NCBI GenBank assembly: GCA_963542845.1
Contig: CAUTZA010000004.1
Location: 43,323-107,322, forward strand
Direction: 5' to 3'
DNA: 64,000 bases
Source of the DNA: JABCPO02 sp963542845
GTDB lineage: Bacteria; Bacillota; Clostridia; TANB77; CAG-508
This document shows positions 10,527 through 21,127 of the stretch, piece by piece; the first letter of the stretch is position 1, and every line of letters begins with the position of its first letter. The position numbers were made by a program, and so were the translations under genes. The notes below the pieces were generated by a model. That model did no database searches. It was not told the origin of the DNA and saw only the letters and a program-made list of their open reading frames with translations.

Positions 10527-11114
10527 CTATTTTTTCTTTTTTCCAATTTCATGACAACTCCTACATCTAGGTTCATATGTTTCTTTTTCGCCTATTTGTA
10601 TTATTTCAGAATCAAAACTTGCAGGCTTTCCATCTACAATTTTTTGACTTTTAGTTGCAGGTTTTCCACATTTCATACACACTGCTTGAAGTTTTGTTAC
10701 AAATTCTGATTTTGCTAAAAGTTTAGCAGTTATATCAAAAGGTTCACCTCTGAAATCCTGATCAAGTCCTGACATTGCAACTCTTATTCCCCTATCTACT
10801 AATTTTTCTGCAACATCAATTATTCCTTCATCAAAAAATTGCACTTCATCTATTGCAACCAAATTTACATTTTTTTCATTTTCCAATATCTTTAATATTT
10901 CCGAAGAATCCTCAACTGCATATCCTTCAACAGTTTCCCCATTATGTGATACAACATCTGTCTTGCTATATCTATCATCAATCTTAGGCTTAAATACAAA
11001 CACTTTTTGTTTTGCAATTATTGCTCTTTTTACCCTTCTTATAAGTTCTTCACTTTTACCACTAAACATTGGTCCTACTATTATTTCCATATAGCTATAT
11101 TCTGGTCTAAACAT
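10527..11114 (-). CDS. tdk: Thymidine kinase
   Basis: Phosphorylates thymidine in the nucleotide salvage pathway. Walker A is GPMFSGKS (about residues 14-21), the Mg-binding segment is IDEVQFFDEG, and the zinc lasso near the C-terminus supplies CMKCG and CRSC. Length (195 residues) and order fit type II thymidine kinases. The only nearby CGG triplet is out of phase (TCT-TCG-GAA) and the gene is intact, a useful internal control for the shift rule. It is the gene directly upstream of ftsH, 12 bases away. Confidence 0.92.
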   Translation of the reverse strand: MFRPEYSYMEIIVGPMFSGKSEELIRRVKRAIIAKQKVFVFKPKIDDRYSKTDVVSHNGETVEGYAVEDSSEILKILENEKNVNLVAIDEVQFFDEGIIDVAEKLVDRGIRVAMSGLDQDFRGEPFDITAKLLAKSEFVTKLQAVCMKCGKPATKSQKIVDGKPASFDSEIIQIGEKETYEPRCRSCHEIGKKKK

Positions 11115-11177
11115 AATATTCTCCTGCTACTTTATCTAAATTTTATTTTTATTTAAGTCATTTTGTTTTACTTAATA

Positions 11178-12822
11178 TTACTGTAATTCATCTACTACTC
11201 TATGATATCTAGGATCCTTTAATTTTTCTATATATCTTCTATATTCTTCTTCATTATTTCTATTTAAATATTTTATATTAAAATTATACATTTCTTCCAA
11301 ATTTGTACCAATTGTATTTAAATTTCTGTCCATCATTGTATATTTTAATTTTGCATATCCATAGTCATCTATTTCTATTTCTCTATCAATATTTGCAAAT
11401 ATATATATACCTTCTGTTATAAGTGTTGATATAAATATGTCATATTCTTGTTTTGTTCTAGGTTCAAAATTCTTATCAACAATTTGCCATTTTTCATTCA
11501 TATTTTTTACAATATAATTATCACCATCTGGTATAACTTCCTTATATATAGGAGAAATTGCTTTTAAATCTTCGTCTTCATTACTTGCAAAATATGTTAT
11601 TTTTCTTGGTTTTCTCTTAATCGCAAGTCTTTTATCTTCAAATACTTCAATTTGAACATTATTATTTAATGTATATTTCTTTCCTTGAAGATCAAACCAT
11701 CCTGTTTCTTTCTTACTTGGTGAAAAATATGGTAAAAATCCGATTGCTATATACATATAGGTGATTTTCGTCATATATAAGTTTTTCTGCACTTAGTTTT
11801 ATATAATCGCCTTTGTCTTTACTACTTTTTAATAAATCCCTTTTAGTTACTAATGTATATACTTCTTTTTCTGTTATTTCAGATTTTTGAACCAAAACAT
11901 CATATTTATCCGAAAACTGAAATCTTTTTTCATTACTTTTGGCTGTATCTTCATAAATATTCTTAACCACAAATCCATTATACCTGTTACTTATTTCTAT
12001 CTTCGGATCTTTTTCACCAATTACATTTTTTAAAACTTTTACAAATTCTTCTCGTTTTCCTTCATGATCTTCATTAGAATATTCAGAGTTATATGACATT
12101 ACCTTTCTTTCGTTTTTCATAATTACATCTGTTATATTATTATTTGAAACAGCTGCAAGTTCAAAAGTCTTATCATATGCTTTTATTTTATAAAATGGTG
12201 TTGCATAGTCATATTTAAAGTCTATTTTTGTTTCTCCAAACCTATTAATATATCCATATTTGCCATTTACTCTAACATTTATATATACTCCCTTATCTGC
12301 TATTTCTTCTACATATTTAAAATACTCATTATTATATGCTGTAAGGTTAATATCTTCCCTCTTTCTTATATATTCTGCAATTTGCTTATATTGTGATAAT
12401 GCTACTGCAGATAATACTGAAATTCCCATCATTATTATTATTAAAGTACTTGCAAGAAAATTATCTTTTTCAATATAGTTATTTTTTGATAATGTTCTTA
12501 TTATCAAAATTCCAGAAATTATTACAAATATCGGATATATATATGAAGGAGTAAAAAATGTTATAATCCCTACAAGTGAGAAAAGATAAAACACAAAATA
12601 ATATCCTTTTTTCATATTAAATATTGAAAATACAAAGTTCATAATACATATTAATCCTGTAATTCCAAATATGACATAATGTTGAATATTCATAACAAAC
12701 CTTTGATGTCTTGTTAATTCCAACCTATTATTATGTATCATATACCATGCATACATAATAAGAAGTAGTCCAAGAATAATATTTAGTACTCCTAAAAGTA
12801 TATTGGTTTTCTTCCCCTTCAT
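11178..12822 (-). CDS. Multi-pass membrane protein with WG repeat, one CGG +1 shift
   Basis: The N-terminal 145 residues contain about five hydrophobic segments. A soluble part follows with a WG (KWG-type) repeat, VNGKYGYINRFGETKIDFKYDYATPF. The straight frame stops after YVYSNRIFTIFFTK; skipping the C of CGG at 11742-11740 (AAT-C-GGA) gives VYSNGFLPYFSPSKKETGWFDLQGKKY and a further 180 residues. The joined length is 547 residues. Nothing here reveals a catalytic function; WG-repeat proteins are often surface or envelope proteins. Conservation evidence for the joint is weaker than for the enzymes, but the pattern is identical. Confidence 0.75.
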
Positions 12823-12837
12823 ATTATTTACTCCTTA

Positions 12838-15412
12838 TTAATTTTCTTTCATATACCATTTTGATAAGTCCATATCTTCTATATCTAAAATCATTTCATG
12901 TTTTGGAAGAACTCTAAATGTATATACAAAGTTTCCTCCATTATTTATAGAAATTGTTCCTGTATATGTACATGTTCCATCATCATTTTTATTTACAAAC
13001 TTAAGTTCGTCTGATTTTACATATTTCATCTTACCATCTTCTATTAATTCTGCTATATATACTTGTACTTTAGCATTTTCTATTGCTACTCTTCCTAAGT
13101 CCACTCTTATGCTTACCTTTATATCTTCTCCTGCATCTAAAGTTTCTTGTTCTATTTGAGTATCTTGATATATTTTTATATTATTCCATTCTTCATAACA
13201 CATTTTCTTCCATTTTAAGAATTCAAAAACTTGTTCTAAAGAATTAAATTTACTATCATTTAATTCTATAAGTGGCATATATATTTTCTTTAAGTAATCT
13301 ATAAGCATTCTAGATGTTGAATACATTCCCGCATTTGTAGCTATAGAATTTTTCATATATCCAATCCAATCAATTGAATATGTGTTCATATTTTCCTTGT
13401 TATAATATGCTGGTATTATCTTTGTTTCAAGCATTTCATAAAGACTATTACTATCTACTCTATCTTGTTCTTCATCTGAAGAATATTTCTTCCTATCACC
13501 TATTGAAAATCCATTTGTACCATCATATCCTTCATCCCACCATCCGATCTAATATACTAAAGTTTACAGCACCATTTATTGCTGCTTTTTGTCCACTTGT
13601 TCCGAGATGCTTCATAAGGTCTTCTTGGGTTATTCATCCATACATCAACACCTGCAACAAGCATTCTTGAAAGTCCCATATTATAGTTTTCAAGAAGCAT
13701 TATTTTGCCTTTAAATTGTGGCATTTTAGATACTTCGTCTATACGTTTTATAAGTTCTTGTCCCATAACATCTGCAGGGTGTGCTTTACCTGCAAATACA
13801 AGTTTTACTGGCCTTCTTTCATCATTTAAAAGTTGTGTTAATCTTTCTAAATCTTCAAATATTATAGTTGCTCTCTTATATGTTGCAAATCTTCTTGCAA
13901 AGCCTATTATAAGGTCATTTTCATTTATCTTACCAACTGTTTCTGCTATTTCATCATATGTTGCACCATTTTCACTCATTCTTGTTCTAACATTTCTATT
14001 TATTTCTTCTATTAGCTTCTTCTTATATGTTAAATGAGTATTCCACAATACATCATTTGGAATATTATATATATTTTTCCAAACATTATTATCATATATC
14101 TTATCTTGCCAAAATGGTATTAAATAATTGTTATACATCTTCTTAATGCCTGGTGCAAGCCATGTGCAAGTATGTACACCATTTGTTACATATGTAATTG
14201 GAGATTCATCATCTGCAGTATTTGGCCATATTTCTGTAAATAATTCTTTAGAAACATCTCCGGTGAAGCTTACTTACACCATTTTTCTTACCTGCTATTT
14301 TAAGTGCAAACACTCCCATATTAAATGCTTTTTTGTAATTATCATTTGGAGTCATTCCTAACCTTAAGAAAGTATCTTTAGAAATTCCAAGTTCATCCCA
14401 TTTTCCATCAAACATTCTTTCTATTAAATCAATATCAAATATTTCATTTCCTGCTGGAACTGGTGTATGTACTGTTACTGCTGTCATTGTTTTAACAAGT
14501 TCTTTCGCAACATCAAAAGAAACTTCTTTTTCTCTCATTATTTGTTCAATAAGTTCAATGATTAAAAATGCTGAATGTCCTTCGTTCATATGGTAAAGGT
14601 TTGGAACTATATTTAATTCCTTTAATAACTTAACCCCACCAATACCAAGAATCATTTCTTGCATTAATCTCATTTCTCTTCCACCACCATATAGTCTATA
14701 TGAAAGTTCCCTGTATTTACTACTATTTTCTTCTGTATCAGAATCTAAAAGATATAATTTTACTCTACCTACACTTATTTCCCATACCTTAAGCATTACT
14801 TTAGTATTTTCAATATCTATATATATCGCAAGATCTCTACCTTTTTCATCTTTAACTTTCTTTATAGGCATATTATCTAAATCTGACTTTGCAAATAATG
14901 TAAGCTGATTTCCTCTTCCATCAATCTTTTGGTTAAAATACCCCTCCTTATACATAAGGCCTATTCCAACAAGTGGTATTCCGAAGATCACTTGCAGATT
15001 TTAAGTGATCACCTGATAATATTCCAAGACCTCCTGAATATAATGGCATTGTTTCATCAAGTCCATATTCTGCCGAAAAATATGCAATACACTTATTCTT
15101 ATACTTTTCATAATTATTCATATAATATGTATTATTATTTTCCATATACCCTTTAAAATCTGAATATACCTTATTATATTCTTTTAAGAAATCTTCATTT
15201 TTTGATACTTCTTCTAATTTTGATTGTGATATTTGTTTTAAAAACTTAATTGGATTTTTTCCAACTCTTATCCATAGCTCTTTATCAATCTTTTTAAATA
15301 ATTTTAAGCTTTCTGTATTCCAACACCACCATAAATTATCTGCTATTTCTTGTATCCCTTTTATCTTTTCTGGTAATTTAGGAACTACTGTTAATCTATT
15401 AAATATGTACAT
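12838..15412 (-). CDS. glgP: Alpha-glucan phosphorylase (archaeal-type GT35), four CGG +1 shifts
   Basis: Releases glucose 1-phosphate from glycogen-like glucans, using pyridoxal phosphate. In-frame CGG codons lie at 14983-14981, 14262-14260, 13604-13602 and 13546-13544. Skipping each C gives SASDLGIPLVGIGLMYKEGYF, VSKLHGDVSKELF, YEASGTSGQKAAINGA and FSILDGWWDEGYDG, all close matches to the archaeal-type phosphorylase family. The PLP lysine is in SGTSGQKAA, between the last two sites. Repaired length is 856 residues. A ribosome binding site (GGAGGAG) precedes the ATG. A C-terminal beta domain with GTCTYTGTISINNGGNFVYTF-type strands completes it. Confidence 0.92.
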
Positions 15413-15549
15413 TTCTCCTCCGTATATCTTTTACTTTTCTTTTGTATTTGTATTTATATTTATATTTTTAAATAATTATTATTTAATTTTTTATTATATG
15501 TTTTTATATTTAAATTTATTTTATTTTTTTATTTTGGACCTTTATGTTA

Positions 15550-16017
15550 TTATTCTTTAGAAAACATCATAAATGGATAATCATTCTGAATAAATTGTGC
15601 ATACATTGATCTTATTTCATTTAATTTTCCTTCTGTAGCAAACTCAAGCACATACACCCTTCCAAATGCATTTGCCTCTTCATCTACCATCAATTTAATA
15701 TTTCCACCCATTCTTGCAGAATAAAAAATATTATTTTGGCCTTGTTTAAGCTCATTATATCTTGCAACAGAAGCAGAATTTGCAATCCCTTGATTTGTAT
15801 TAAACATTCTATCAAATTCATTTATGTCTGATATATATACTTTTTTAGGTTCTATACTATTTTCTACTTTTTTTTCTTTTTTAGCTGTTTGTAATTTCAA
15901 AATTGCCATATATCTACTATGTACGTTAAAGCTTATAACCCCTAGTATAATTATTATCATTAACATCGATATTATTGCATATACTGTTAAAAATCCTTTT
16001 TTTTCTTTAAAATTCAC
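15550..16017 (-). CDS. Single-pass membrane-anchored protein, pilin-like N-terminus
   Basis: I do not recognise the family. Residues 1-8 are charged (MNFKEKKG), followed by a hydrophobic helix of about 22 residues and a soluble 120-residue domain. The KKG-F junction and helix recall type IV pilin or pseudopilin leaders, but the usual Glu at position 5 is absent, so this is only a resemblance. It has no CGG codon. It stands between ligA and glgP, flanked by AT-rich low-complexity spacer on the glgP side (15430-15540). Confidence 0.5.
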   Translation of the reverse strand: MNFKEKKGFLTVYAIISMLMIIIILGVISFNVHSRYMAILKLQTAKKEKKVENSIEPKKVYISDINEFDRMFNTNQGIANSASVARYNELKQGQNNIFYSARMGGNIKLMVDEEANAFGRVYVLEFATEGKLNEIRSMYAQFIQNDYPFMMFSKE

Positions 16018-16120
16018 TATAATCTATTCTCCTTACTATTACAAATTTAGCATAACTTATATATTAATTTACTATATAGAATTCTTTTTTTCTAGTTTTT
16101 TTACAAAAAATGATATAAAC

Positions 16121-16150
16121 GTAAAAAGAGTACATTTTCTAATGTACTCC
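16121..16150 (-). terminator. Terminator overlapping the ligA stop codon
   Basis: The minus strand has GAGTACATT / AATGTACTC (9-bp stem with a 4-nt loop) followed by TTTTT. The ligA TAG stop lies inside the hairpin. Confidence 0.75.
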
Positions 16151-18307
16151 TTCTAGCATTTTATTATATTCTTCCTCTGTTATTCTTTGTATACCAAGCT
16201 TTTCCGCCTTCTTATACTTACTACTTGTTTCTTTTTCATATATTACAATATTTGTATCTTTTGTTATGCTGGATTTTACACTTCCACCATTTGCGATTAT
16301 TTCTTTTTCTATTTCTTTTTTCGGCTTGCTAAAGTTTCCTGTAAGTACAAATACTTTGTCTTTAAAAATTTCTGAAACAATTTCAATTTCGGCATCTTTT
16401 TCTATTTCTTCCTGTGCCTCCATTTTTATTCCATGTTCTTTCAATTTTGATATTATTTCTCTATTTTTTTCTTTTCTAAAGAAATTATATATGTTATTAG
16501 CTACAATATCACCTATGCCATCTATCTGTTTTAATGTTTCTTCATCACTTTCCATTATTTTCTCTATTGAGTTAAAGTTCTCATTTTTTACTATTTCCTT
16601 GCTTTGATTTACTCCGAACTCCTTGTATTCCTAAAGAAACTAATACTCTGTTTAATGAATTATTTTTACTATTTTCAATTGATTTTAATATATTTTCTTC
16701 AAATTTCGTACTCTTACCTATTTTAGTATTTCTTTCCTTATTTCTCTTTTCTTTTATTTTAGTTAAATCTTCTAATTTTAATTCATATATATCTGTTATA
16801 TTTTCTATTAGTCCAAGTTCTATTAAATCTCTAATGATGCTTTCTCCGAAGTCCTTCTATATTCATACAATTTTTAGATGCAAAATATATTATTTTTTGC
16901 ATTTTTATTGCTGGACATTCTTCATTTACACACTTATAGTCCACCTGCTCTTTTACAAGTTTGCTATTACATACAGGACAATTTTCCGGCATTTTAAATT
17001 CCAATTCTTTTCCCGTTCTTTTTTCTGCAAGCGATTTTACTACTTCTGGTATAACATCTCCTGCTTTTTGGATTATAACTGTGTCTCCAATTCTTATATC
17101 TTTCTTTTCTATAATATCGGCATTATTTAGTGTTGCTTTAGATATTCTAGAACCATCTACAATCTTTCCTTCTTTAAATACTGCAAGTGGTGTTATAACT
17201 CCTGTTCTTCCGAACATTTAGCTCTATTTTATCAATAATCGTTTCTACCTGTTGTGGTGGATACTTATACGCAACTGCCCATTTCGGATATTTTTCGGTC
17301 ATACCTAGTATTTCCCTATATCCCAAATCATTTATTTTTATCACTGCTCCATCTATTCTAAAAGATAGGTCTTGTCTCATGCTTCCTATTTCTTCAATCT
17401 TAGTTATAGCATCTTTAATACTGTTTATAACTTCTCTATATGGGTTTACTGTAAAATTTAAGTTTTCTAAAAAATCTAAAGTTTCGCTATGTGTTTCAAA
17501 CTTATCATCTGCATATTGAAGATTAAAGATAAATATATGTAACTTTCTTTCTGCAACAACTTCTGCTTTTTTTTGTCTAAGTGTTCCGAGATGCTGCATT
17601 TCTTGGATTTGCAAAAAGTTTCTTTCCTTGTTCTTCATTTCTCATATTCAACTCTTCAAATTCCTTATACGGTAAATATATTTCACCTCTTACAATTAAT
17701 TTTTTATCATATTGGATTTCATGTGGTATATCTTTTATATGTAATATATTTGCTGTTACGTCTTCTCCTACCTCTCCGGTCTCCTCTAGTTACACCACGT
17801 ACAAGTTTTCCATTATTATACTCAAGTGCAATTGACAATCCATCTATCTTAGTTTCTACAACATATTCTAAATCTGTATTTCCATCTTTGTCGATATCTA
17901 AATTAAGGCCTTTTCTTGCTCTTTTTTCAAAATCATATATTTCATCATATGAAAATACATCTTGAAGACTTTTAAGCGGAACCTCATGTTCTACTTTAGT
18001 AAATAAGTCAGAGACTTTTCCGGCCTCCAACTCTATTTCTAACTCCTTTTTTATCAACAAATTGTGGATATTTTTCTTCTATTTCTAGTATCTTCCTTTT
18101 TAATTTATCATACTCATAATCTGATATTTCATTTGTATTCTTGTTATAATATAGGTCTGAATGGTATTCTTCTTCTTTTCTTAAATTTTTAAGTAATTTT
18201 TCTACTTCATTTTCTTCCATATTTTCTATACTTATATCATAATTACTCTTATTTGCAACTTCATTTTCTAAATTAAGTTCTTCAAAAAAATCCATATTAT
18301 TATTCAT
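16139..18307 (-). CDS. ligA: NAD-dependent DNA ligase, six CGG +1 shifts
   Basis: Seals nicks in DNA with NAD. The adenylated lysine is in VETKIDGLSIALEY, the zinc finger in CPVCNSKL and CVNEECPA, with helix-hairpin-helix repeats and a C-terminal BRCT domain (KVFVLTGNFSKPKKEIE). In-frame CGG at 18022-18020, 17778-17776, 17588-17586, 17212-17210, 16848-16846 and 16616-16614 must each lose the C. This restores RVGGGKVSDLF, TRGDGEVGEDVTAN, RNAASGTLRQKK, ELNVGRTGVITPLA, IEGLGESIIRDL and LGIQGVGVNQSK, all at expected family glycines. Repaired length is 720 residues, slightly above the usual 670. No other copy is seen. Confidence 0.94.
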
Positions 18308-18361
18308 ACTATTTTCTCTCTTTTAAATTTATTATATATTTATATCTTTATATATTTTTTA

Positions 18362-19782
18362 TTAATTCATTTCTTTAAATAATACATTTGCAATGTTAAG
18401 AAGTTTATCATCCTCATATCTATTGCATAATAGTTGCATACCTATTGGCATATTTTCATTATCCTTTGCAACTGGAACTGATATCGCAGGTATCCCTGTT
18501 ATATTAGCAAGGCATGTATATATGTCTGAATAGAATGTTTCCTTTTGATTTTGTTCTATATATCCTTTTTTAGGTGCTGTTTTTATAGTAACAGGCATTA
18601 GTATTGCATCATATTTTTCAAATATTTCATTCATCTTTTCTATTATAATTTGTCTTACTTTTAATGCTTTTTTGTAATATGCATCATAATATCCTGCTGA
18701 TAATACATATGTCCCTAGCATTATTCTTCTTTTAGCTTCTCGTCCAAATCCTAATGTTCTTGTCTCTTTAAATAATTCATCCATATTTTTAGGATCTTCT
18801 ACTCTTTGTCCATATCTTACCCCATCAAATCTAGATAAGTTTGAACTTGCTTCTGCCGAACTTATAATATGATATACTGATATTGCTTCTTTACCATATG
18901 GGAATTCTATTTCTTCTAAAATTGCTCCTTTTTCTTTTAGCGCTTTAATGCTTTTTGCTATAGCATCTCTTACTTCTTCTTGCATTTGATCCTTTAAAAA
19001 ATTGTCTATTATAGCTATTTTCTTTCCTGATATATCATTGTTTAATTTTGCTTCAAAATCTTTTAAATCTTTAGGGTTTACACATGTTGAATCCATATCT
19101 TCTAATGATTTTCCGGTTTTCCATATAGTATTTTTTACCTGAAATTATATTTAAAAGTCTTGCTGCATCTTCTACAGTTCTTGTAATTGTTCCTGCTTGG
19201 TCTAAACTTGATCCAAATGCAGTTATACCATATCTTGATACTGTTCCATAACTTGGTTTTAATCCCACTACTCCACAATAACTTGCAGGTTGTCTTACAG
19301 AACCACCTGTATCTGATCCAATTGACCATGGTGCCATGTTTCCAGCTACTGCTGCTGCACTTCCTCCTGATGATCCTCCTGGTACTCTATCTAAGTTTAC
19401 TGGATTACTTGTTATATTATATGCCGAATATTCTGTAGATACACCAAATGCAAATTCATCCATATTTACCTTACCAATTATTCCGATATCCTGCTTCTTT
19501 AATATATTTAATTATTGTTGCATCATATGGTGATACATAGTTTTCTAATATCTTACTTGCAGATGTTGTTTTTGTTCCAATCACATTTATATTATCCTTT
19601 ATAGCTATCGGTATCTTATCTTCTACAACATTGCTAACAGATAAGTATGCTCCAATCTTGTCATCTTCTTTTTTAATGTTTTCTAAATATATTTCATATA
19701 TTTCTTTTTTAGTTATTTTTCCATCTTCAACTAATTTTTCTAATTCTTTTACACTTAATCTTAAAATTTCTTCTTTTTCCAT
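18362..19782 (-). CDS. gatA: Aspartyl/glutamyl-tRNA amidotransferase subunit A, two CGG +1 shifts
   Basis: Amidase subunit of GatCAB, which converts Glu-tRNA(Gln) and Asp-tRNA(Asn) to the amides. The amidase signature is visible: catalytic Lys in IAIKDNINV, GGSSGGSAAAVAG, and Ser in GSDTGGSVRQPA. In-frame CGG at 19485-19483 (TAT-C-GGA) and 19115-19113 (AAC-C-GGA) must lose the C to give EAGYGIIGKVNMDEFAFG and MENGKSLEDMDS. Repaired length is 472 residues. It follows gatC by 13 bases. The tRNA-Gln gene at 21018-21092 is a likely substrate. gatB is not in the window. Confidence 0.93.
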
Positions 19783-19795
19783 CTTTTCCTACTCT

Positions 19796-20089
19796 TTATT
19801 CTTCTTCATTATTGTTTATACTTGGTACATTTATCATATCCCCTATTGTTTTTGCATTTTCTAATATACCTTTTGTATTTTCAAATTTTTCTACCCTATC
19901 TTCCCTTATACAATTAATATTACTACTCATAATTTCATTTGCAGTAACATTTTCTGTATCAATATCATTTAAAATTTCCATATATCCTAAAATATTTGAA
20001 AGCTCTTTAGACATTTTTTCTAATCCTTTTTCATCAAATTCTAATTTTGCAAGTTCTGCAACTTTTTTTGTTTCTTCAATACTAATCAT
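19796..20089 (-). CDS. gatC: Aspartyl/glutamyl-tRNA amidotransferase subunit C
   Basis: Small structural subunit that wraps around GatA. I start it at MISIEETKKVAELAKLEF because GGAAAGAG lies just upstream; an earlier in-frame start adding six residues would have no such site. The frame overlaps the end of the GT51 gene by 8 bases. Its 97 residues match GatC in length, and it directly precedes gatA. It contains no CGG codon. Confidence 0.88.
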   Translation of the reverse strand: MISIEETKKVAELAKLEFDEKGLEKMSKELSNILGYMEILNDIDTENVTANEIMSSNINCIREDRVEKFENTKGILENAKTIGDMINVPSINNNEEE

Positions 20090-20816
20090 TATCTCTTTCC
20101 TTAACATTTAACCTTTCATTATATACAATTATTGCCTCTTCCTGAGTTATATCTCCATTATACACCATTTTTTTTAGAACAATATTCCTTCTTTGTAGTG
20201 CAAGATCATAATGTTCATATGGATTATATACACTAGGCGCATTTGGTACTCCTGCTAAAAATGCTGCCTCATTTAAGTTTAATTTTTCTGGTGTTTTACC
20301 ATAATACCCTTTAGATGCTGGGCCTATTCCATAATATCCAGCCCCAAAATATGATGTATTAACATATAGTTCTAAAATATCATCTTTACTATATTTCTTT
20401 TCAAGTTCGATAGAATAAAAAAGCTCTTTTATCTTTCTATCTATTTCTGTCCTTTGATCTAAAAATATATTTTTTGATAATTGCTGCGTTATTGTACTTC
20501 CACCCTCTTTTAATTTCATACTAATTATATTATTATACATAGCTCGTGAAAATCCCATAATATCAACTGCTCCATGACTATAATATCTTCTATCTTCTGC
20601 TGCTATTACTGCTTTTAGGTATAATTCATCAATTTTGTCTTTTTTTACATATGTATTCCTACTTCTTATACCCTCAACCGTTTTTTCTATCTTTCCTGCT
20701 CTTATCTCTGTATTAACCTCATTATATATTATTCCTAAATATGCTAATACCACAATTATTGCAAGTATTATTATTCCTAATATAATAGACAATATTCCTT
20801 TTAAAATTTTTCTCAT
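20082..20816 (-). CDS. Monofunctional peptidoglycan glycosyltransferase (GT51)
   Basis: Polymerises lipid II into glycan strands at the outer face of the membrane. One N-terminal transmembrane segment (about 5-28) is followed by the GT51 domain. The motif with catalytic Glu is AVIAAEDRRYYSHGAVD, then GGSTITQQLSKNIFLDQRTEIDRKIKE, and ELYVNTSYFGAGYYGIGPASKGYYGK. No transpeptidase domain follows, so it is an MtgA-like or truncated class A PBP. At 244 residues it is complete for this type. It is the first gene of the gatC-gatA-ligA direction and has no CGG codon. Confidence 0.85.
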   Translation of the reverse strand: MRKILKGILSIILGIIILAIIVVLAYLGIIYNEVNTEIRAGKIEKTVEGIRSRNTYVKKDKIDELYLKAVIAAEDRRYYSHGAVDIMGFSRAMYNNIISMKLKEGGSTITQQLSKNIFLDQRTEIDRKIKELFYSIELEKKYSKDDILELYVNTSYFGAGYYGIGPASKGYYGKTPEKLNLNEAAFLAGVPNAPSVYNPYEHYDLALQRRNIVLKKMVYNGDITQEEAIIVYNERLNVKERDND

Positions 20817-20894
20817 ATTTCTTCTCTCAACCTTAAAATTAAACTTTTCTTATTAAAATATATCATAAATATTATACATTTTTCAACAAAATAA

Positions 20895-20923
20895 TTGACA
20901 AAGGAATTAAAAGTATGTAAAAT
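20895..20923 (+). promoter_or_regulatory. Promoter of the tRNA-His/tRNA-Gln unit
   Basis: TTGACA and TAAAAT are separated by 17 bases, with tRNA-His starting 13 bases after the -10 box. Confidence 0.75.
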
Positions 20924-20936
20924 ATATAAGTACATG

Positions 20937-21013
20937 GTGGTAGTAGCGTAGCTGGTTAACGCGTCAGTTTGTGGCACTGAAGATCGAGGGTTCGAATCCC
21001 TCCTACCACACCA
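20937..21013 (+). tRNA. tRNA-His (GTG)
   Basis: Full cloverleaf with 7-bp acceptor GTGGTAG / CTACCAC, anticodon GTG, T-loop GTTCGAATCC and encoded CCA. The base before the acceptor is G, as expected for G-1, but the discriminator is A and not the usual bacterial C, so the extra base pair would be G-A. Confidence 0.93.
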
Positions 21014-21017
21014 TTAT

Positions 21018-21092
21018 TGGGCTGTAGCCAAGCGGTAAGGCATCAGACTTTGACTCTGACATGCGCAAGTTCGAATCTTGCCAGCCCAGCCA
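21018..21092 (+). tRNA. tRNA-Gln (TTG)
   Basis: Acceptor TGGGCTG / CAGCCCA, anticodon TTG, T-arm GTTCGAATC and encoded CCA. It begins four bases after tRNA-His and shares its promoter. It is a substrate for the GatCAB amidotransferase encoded nearby. Confidence 0.93.
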
Positions 21093-21098
21093 AAAGAA

Positions 21099-21127
21099 AG
21101 ACACCTTTTTAAAGGTGTCCTTTTTTT
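21099..21127 (+). terminator. Terminator after tRNA-Gln
   Basis: GACACC / GGTGTC stem extended by A-T pairs and followed by eight T residues. The oppositely directed hydrolase gene ends inside it, so it probably acts in both directions. Confidence 0.8.

Noticed and set aside
3092..19485. Sequencing or assembly errors as the cause of the repeated frame breaks
   Set aside because: Errors would hit all codon phases and many contexts. Here every inserted C sits exactly before a GGN codon that the family needs, and identical CGG triplets in other phases cause no break.
2947..19782. Pseudogene decay of housekeeping genes
   Set aside because: The genes are essential or core, carry no other lesions, and have exact codon counts after the skips. 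No intact copies are seen in the window.
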